Assembly (NCBI GenBank): GCA_030596465.1
Contig: JAUVJW010000005.1
Span: 1 to 21,991, forward strand
Direction: 5' to 3'
Length of the DNA stretch: 21,991 bases
Source of the DNA: Candidatus Fermentibacteraceae bacterium
Lineage (GTDB): Bacteria; Fermentibacterota; Fermentibacteria; Fermentibacterales; JCC-6
Below the pieces are notes generated by a model. That model was not told the origin of the DNA. It saw nothing but the letters and a program-made list of their open reading frames with translations, and did no database searches. Shown here in pieces: positions 18,352 through 21,991 of the stretch (the stretch's first letter is position 1; every line of letters begins with the position of its first letter). A program made the position numbers and the translations under genes.

Positions 18352-18846
18352 ATGGAAAAAAGAGTCTCCTACGGTTATGTGGAAAGAACGCATGGTCTTC
18401 GCGGTCGGATGATCTTGAAGCTTTTTGTATTCGGACCCGCCGTAGCTCTTGAAGAGGGAACGATACTGTACGCCGGGGATCGTGTTCTTACGGTGACCAG
18501 GTCCAGAAAACGGGACAACGAACGGGTTACTGTGGATTGCTCAGAGGTCTGGAAAAAAGCACAGGCAGCAGAACTCACCGGGGAATCCATTGATGTTGAT
18601 ATAGACCAGATACTGAAACCGGGGTTTCCACTTCCCGTTTACGGATTCTCCAGGTTTACCATTGTCTCCCGCGGAAAGAAATTTCCTATTGAAGAAGTTG
18701 AGTACAATAACTCAAATCCTCAATTGATTGTCAGAGGCGACAGTGGATTGTTTCCCGTTCCACTGGCTCTTGCTCTTACAGGGCAGGTTGATTCGGCAGA
18801 AAGAACCATTGTGGTTGATCTGCCGGAGGGGCTGGAGGAGATATAG
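18352..18846 (+). CDS. rimM: Ribosome maturation factor RimM
   Basis: RimM assists maturation of the 30S head and binds S19. The 164-residue protein has the N-terminal beta-barrel signature YGYVERTHGLRGRMILKLF (about 6-24) and a C-terminal PRC-barrel half ending in VVDLPEGLEEI, the typical RimM end. The gene starts 7 bases after khpA and is followed by trmD, as in most bacteria. The sequence is divergent in the middle, but the order of genes and both ends leave little doubt. Confidence 0.93.
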   Translation: MEKRVSYGYVERTHGLRGRMILKLFVFGPAVALEEGTILYAGDRVLTVTRSRKRDNERVTVDCSEVWKKAQAAELTGESIDVDIDQILKPGFPLPVYGFSRFTIVSRGKKFPIEEVEYNNSNPQLIVRGDSGLFPVPLALALTGQVDSAERTIVVDLPEGLEEI

Positions 18847-18860
18847 AGCCCACTCTGAAA

Positions 18861-19607
18861 GTGGCAGTAGCCACAGTGTTTCCTGACCTGTTCTCTACCT
18901 TCCTGGAAACAGGAGTGATTGGAAGAGGGCTGGAGAAGGGTGCAGCCTCTGTTCAGGTGCATGACATACGCCGGCACCCGGTTGATAAGAGAGGCTCTGT
19001 GGATGATTACCAGTTTGGCGGTGGGGCTGGTATGGTCCTGAGACCGGAACCACTTTTTGATACCCTCGAGGAAATATCCTGGAGGGAGGACGCCAGAGTT
19101 GTCTTGATGACCCCGCAGGGCAGATCGCTGGACACCGATTATGCCAGAGAACTGGCGGATTGCGAAAAGCTGATTGTTTTTTGCGGTAGATACGGAGGGG
19201 TTGATGAGAGGTTCCGCCGTGAGGCGATAACCGATGAGATTTGTGTTGGTGATGCGGTAGTGTCAGGCGGAGAGATTCCAGCCATGTACCTTATTGAAGC
19301 TGTGTTCAGATGGCTTCCCGGGGTGCTGGGTCGATTGGAATCGGCATGCAGTGACAGCTTCGCAACGGGTCTTCTTGATTATCCGAGATATACCCGTCCG
19401 GCAGAGTACAGGGGAATGAAAGTTCCCGAAGAACTTGTGTCCGGTAACCATGCCTTAATAGCTGAATGGCGTTTCAGGGCTGCACTGGCTAAAACCAGAA
19501 GAGTCAGACCTGATCTGCTTGTAAATTGTGATGAAAAAGAGACAGAAAAACGATTCGCCGAAATAATGAAAGAGGCGGATCGCGCGAAGGAGCAGGACAA
19601 TGGATGA
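18861..19607 (+). CDS. trmD: tRNA (guanine-N1)-methyltransferase
   Basis: TrmD methylates G37 next to the anticodon using SAM and prevents frameshifting. The 248-residue protein has the trefoil-knot motifs DDYQFGGGAGMVLRPEP (48-64), FCGRYGGVDERF (107-118) and VGDAVVSGGEIPAM (129-142), and the catalytic-loop LLDYPRYTRP with Asp173. The start is GTG 18861; a CTG at 18855 would give MKVAVATVFPDLF, closer to the family N-terminus, with AGAG six bases upstream, so the true start may be that codon. It overlaps rplS by eight bases. Confidence 0.96.
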   Translation: MAVATVFPDLFSTFLETGVIGRGLEKGAASVQVHDIRRHPVDKRGSVDDYQFGGGAGMVLRPEPLFDTLEEISWREDARVVLMTPQGRSLDTDYARELADCEKLIVFCGRYGGVDERFRREAITDEICVGDAVVSGGEIPAMYLIEAVFRWLPGVLGRLESACSDSFATGLLDYPRYTRPAEYRGMKVPEELVSGNHALIAEWRFRAALAKTRRVRPDLLVNCDEKETEKRFAEIMKEADRAKEQDNG

Positions 19608-19956
19608 ACTGCTGAGAAGTGTAAGTCAGGGACAGATCAAGACAGATGTCCCGGATTTCCGGACGGGTGATACCGTTCGTGTTCACTATCAGGTGATTGA
19701 GGGCGATAAGGTCAGAGTACAGATATTTGAAGGTACTGTGATTGCCCGCAGAGGTGGCGGAATTGACGAGACTTTTATGGTAAGAAAGATTTCCGGTGGC
19801 GTGGGTGTCGAAAGGGTTTTCCCTTTGAATTCCCCGCGTATTGCTAAAATCGAGATTACCAGACACGGTAAGGTTCGTAGAAGCAAGCTCTTCTACCTCA
19901 GGAAGAAGACCGGCCGCGCGGCAAGGATCAAGGAACGCAGAGTTTACAAGAAGTAA
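19600..19956 (+). CDS. rplS: 50S ribosomal protein L19
   Basis: The 118-residue protein matches L19 throughout: FRTGDTVRVHYQVIEGDK, VQIFEGTVIARRG, ETFMVRKIS, GVGVERVFPLNSP, and KLFYLRKKTGRAARIKER at the end. L19 lies at the interface of the ribosomal subunits. It overlaps trmD by eight bases and its AAGGAG site is inside the trmD coding region. Length is the usual 115-120. Confidence 0.98.
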   Translation: MDELLRSVSQGQIKTDVPDFRTGDTVRVHYQVIEGDKVRVQIFEGTVIARRGGGIDETFMVRKISGGVGVERVFPLNSPRIAKIEITRHGKVRRSKLFYLRKKTGRAARIKERRVYKK

Positions 19957-19957
19957 A

Positions 19958-20920
19958 GTGTCAGAACTTTATCTTTTCGATAAGCGTTACAGATCAGAGT
20001 ATGGTGTTATAGCTGGTCTGGATGAAGCGGGAAGGGGGCCTTTAGCAGGCCCTCTTGTTGCTTGTGCGGTTATTCTCTCTTCGAATTTTAACAACGATAT
20101 TCTTACTGACAGCAAGAAACTCACAGACAAATCACGAAGGCAGTTAAAACCTGTTATTGAGGATTTTGCAGAGGCTGTTTCTCTTGGGATTGTTACTTCC
20201 TCTGAAATTGATAGAAACAGGATGGCCTGGGCTGTAAGAACTTCTTTCAGGAGAGCAATGGACCCCATCTTATCTCAGACAGATGTATTCCTTATTGATG
20301 GAAACAGTGTTGCCGGTTTAGTGGCACCGTCCAGGTTTTTTGTTAAAGGAGACTCGAAAAGTCTTTCTATTGCTGCGGCAAGCGTGATTGCAAAGGTCAC
20401 TCGCGATGACATTATGCTGAAAGCACACGAAGAATATCCGGAGTACGGTTTTGACAGACACAAGGGTTACGGCACTGCGGCCCACATAAGCGCGCTTAAA
20501 AAGGCGGGACCTTCCCCCATTCACAGAATGTCTTTTGCTCCATTGAACAGAATGTATCAGATGGGTCAGATGTCACTTTTCCCGCTGGATTCTCCTAATT
20601 CAGGGAAGGCCGCAGAGATCAGAGCTGCCCGTTATTATGAGAATCTGGGCTTCAGAATACTGGAAAGAAACTGGCGATCTTCCGCGGGGGAAATAGATCT
20701 CATTCTGAAGAGGGATGATTCAGTATTGTTTGTTGAGGTCAAATCCACCCTTGTCGGCAGGGAGAAACAGGCTCTTCAGAAAATTGATGGAACAAAGCTT
20801 GGAAGAATCAGAAATTCCGCAGAGGAGTGGATGGCTGAAACTGGCTATACCGGTGAATGTGTTATAGAAGCAGCCCTGGTAACCTCAAATATTGTGATGC
20901 GTGTTCCGGTTACTCAGTAA
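19958..20920 (+). CDS. rnhB: Fusion of ribonuclease HII and a YraN-type nuclease domain
   Basis: One uninterrupted frame of 320 residues joins two proteins usually encoded side by side. Residues 1-205 are RNase HII, which removes ribonucleotides from DNA: GLDEAGRGPLAGP with Asp22 and Glu23, TDSKKL (50-55), FLIDGN with Asp114, and GDSKSLSIAAASVIAKVTRD with Asp132, completing the four acidic residues. Residues 217-320 are a UPF0102/YraN domain with GKAAE (217-220), GEIDLI (244-249) and FVEVK (258-262), a PD-(D/E)xK nuclease-like core. A linker of about 12 residues (SLFPLDSPNSGK) joins them. The start is GTG 19958, one base after the rplS stop, giving the natural N-terminus; the frame is open upstream inside rplS but that part is not RNase HII-like. 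Confidence 0.93.
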   Translation: MSELYLFDKRYRSEYGVIAGLDEAGRGPLAGPLVACAVILSSNFNNDILTDSKKLTDKSRRQLKPVIEDFAEAVSLGIVTSSEIDRNRMAWAVRTSFRRAMDPILSQTDVFLIDGNSVAGLVAPSRFFVKGDSKSLSIAAASVIAKVTRDDIMLKAHEEYPEYGFDRHKGYGTAAHISALKKAGPSPIHRMSFAPLNRMYQMGQMSLFPLDSPNSGKAAEIRAARYYENLGFRILERNWRSSAGEIDLILKRDDSVLFVEVKSTLVGREKQALQKIDGTKLGRIRNSAEEWMAETGYTGECVIEAALVTSNIVMRVPVTQ

Positions 20921-20962
20921 TACAATATCGGCAGGAACTTCACCCGGATTGCTCCCACTCTA

Positions 20963-20991
20963 TTGACTTTCTATCGGATTCCGGTTAATTT
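20963..20991 (+). promoter_or_regulatory. Promoter of the epimerase gene
   Basis: TTGACT (20963-20968), a 17-base spacer and TAATTT (20986-20991). Transcription would start near 20998, about 36 bases before the ATG. No terminator hairpin separates this promoter from the preceding operon, so read-through is possible. Confidence 0.6.
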
Positions 20992-21033
20992 GCCAGCCAT
21001 TGTATTTACCATTACCTTCAGAAGGAGATCAGA

Positions 21034-21991
21034 ATGAGCAAATGGCTTGTGACCGGAGGCTCCGGTTTTCTAGGAATAAATCTTATACGCGCACTTGTGG
21101 AAAAGGGTCACGAGGTCGTTTCTATCGATATCGCGCCTTTCACCTTCCCGGATATGGCAGACCGCATTGATCATCGTATTGTGGATATAAGGGACAGGAA
21201 AGCAGTAGACGAGTGCATGTCACAGGACATTGATGTTTTCATGCACGGAGCGGCGGCTCTGCCTCTTTACAAGAAATCGGATATACTCTCAACAAATATT
21301 CAGGGTAGCAGAAATGTGTTGGAATCAGCCCATGCCCATGGGGTGAAACGCGGAATATACATTTCATCCACAGCTGTTTACGGAATTCCGGAGAAGCATC
21401 CACTGTTTGAGGATGACCCTCTTGTGGGTGTTGGACCCTATGGACATACAAAAATAGAAGCAGAGAAAATAGTCAGAGAGTTCCGCGAAAAAGGAATGAC
21501 TGTCACAAGCATAAGACCCAAGTCTTTTGTCGGGCCGGAACGACTCGGCGTGTTTGCCATTTTTTATCAGTGGGCGGCAGAGGGTAGAAGCTTTCCAATG
21601 ATTGGCAGAGGTGAGAACCTGTATCAGCTTCTGCATGTTGAAGATCTGTGCAACTCCATCATAATGTCCGCGGAACACCCTGATGCTCAGGCGGTGAATA
21701 CCGAGTTCAACATAGGGGCAAAGGAATTCTCCACAATGCGGGAAGACTACCAGGTTGTTCTGGACAAAGCCGGTTTCGGAAAGAAGATCAAAGAATCACC
21801 GGCACATCTGGTTATTTTTGCTCTTGAGGTTCTTGATTTTTTTAATCTGTCTCCTCTGTATCCATGGGTTTACAAGACAGCCACAAAAGATTCTTTTGTT
21901 TCCATTGAAAAGGCTGAGAAGCTGATTGGTTTTACTCCGGAGTATTCCAACAAAGAGGCTCTTCTTCGGAACTATCAGTGGTATCTGGACA
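21034..21991 (+). CDS. NAD-dependent epimerase/dehydratase, extended SDR (3' end outside the window)
   Basis: The frame runs from ATG 21034, with AGAAGGAG seven bases upstream, to the window edge without a stop: 319 residues. It is an extended short-chain dehydrogenase with the NAD-binding TGGSGFLG (7-14), Asp32 at the end of strand 2 (favouring NAD over NADP), the active-site Ser in ISSTAVYG (110-117) and YGHTK with Tyr136 and Lys140. Substrates of such enzymes are usually nucleotide sugars, sterols or lipid-linked sugars; the phrases GPERLGVFAIFYQWAAEG and ENLYQLLHVEDL are typical of UDP-sugar epimerases and of 3-beta-hydroxysteroid-dehydrogenase-like members, and I cannot choose. The gene has its own promoter and stands outside the ribosomal operon. 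Confidence 0.88.
   Translation, partial: MSKWLVTGGSGFLGINLIRALVEKGHEVVSIDIAPFTFPDMADRIDHRIVDIRDRKAVDECMSQDIDVFMHGAAALPLYKKSDILSTNIQGSRNVLESAHAHGVKRGIYISSTAVYGIPEKHPLFEDDPLVGVGPYGHTKIEAEKIVREFREKGMTVTSIRPKSFVGPERLGVFAIFYQWAAEGRSFPMIGRGENLYQLLHVEDLCNSIIMSAEHPDAQAVNTEFNIGAKEFSTMREDYQVVLDKAGFGKKIKESPAHLVIFALEVLDFFNLSPLYPWVYKTATKDSFVSIEKAEKLIGFTPEYSNKEALLRNYQWYLD

Noticed and set aside
1..21991. CRISPR array, tRNA or rRNA genes, intact transposase or prophage genes
   Set aside because: No regularly spaced repeats, no tRNA-like cloverleaf and no transposase or phage motif was seen in any frame.

Overview
The window looks like a chromosomal segment of a Gram-negative-type bacterium. It encodes secreted proteins with signal peptides, no recognisable transfer genes, and a conserved housekeeping operon. 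Start-codon use is unusual: at least six genes start with TTG, several of them confirmed by family N-termini. The secreted proteins with a shared Trp/Lys C-terminal tail and the gene content would fit an FCB-related candidate phylum (Fermentibacterota-like), but that placement is inference from memory and cannot be confirmed from sequence alone.

Bases 1-2190 are an accessory region. It holds the 3' end of a secreted-protein gene, a terminator, a 181-bp near-perfectly centred palindrome, and a promoter with a threefold 9-mer in front of a broken anti-sigma-like gene. Next come a nucleoside phosphorylase (ppnP) and, convergent to it, a second secreted protein with the same C-terminal tail. Bases 2191-6850 run in one direction: a signal-peptide phosphoesterase, acpS, an acetyl-CoA-synthetase-like enzyme, a dedicated acyl carrier protein and an alpha-oxoamine synthase very close to KBL, ending in a strong terminator. 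This looks like an acetyl-activation, carrier and condensation cassette.

Bases 6851-7997 are a cysteine synthase gene behind a strong promoter. Its leader encodes a nearly leaderless small peptide with a Cys-Cys codon pair, followed by a hairpin and then a terminator-like hairpin, so it is a candidate cysteine attenuator. A third secreted protein with the tail motif follows, then a decayed copy of the cysteine synthase 3' end. Bases 9026-13450 (minus strand) are a soluble hybrid histidine kinase. It starts with two copies of an unnamed sensor-like domain and ends with two receivers and an HPt domain. The spacer behind it (13451-13815) folds on paper into a three-way junction upstream of an HD-domain hydrolase gene.

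Bases 14391-16269 hold a small hydrophobic ORF, a leader with the same 15-base hairpin motif as the cysteine synthase leader, a PASTA-domain protein, rpe and a small lipoprotein-like gene. From 16277 a consensus promoter drives ffh-rpsP-khpA-rimM-trmD-rplS-rnhB, the classical translation and protein-targeting operon, here with RNase HII fused to a YraN nuclease domain. The window ends inside an NAD-dependent epimerase gene with its own promoter.

Hand-derived positions (promoters, hairpins, start codons moved by ribosome binding sites) should be read as accurate to about one base.
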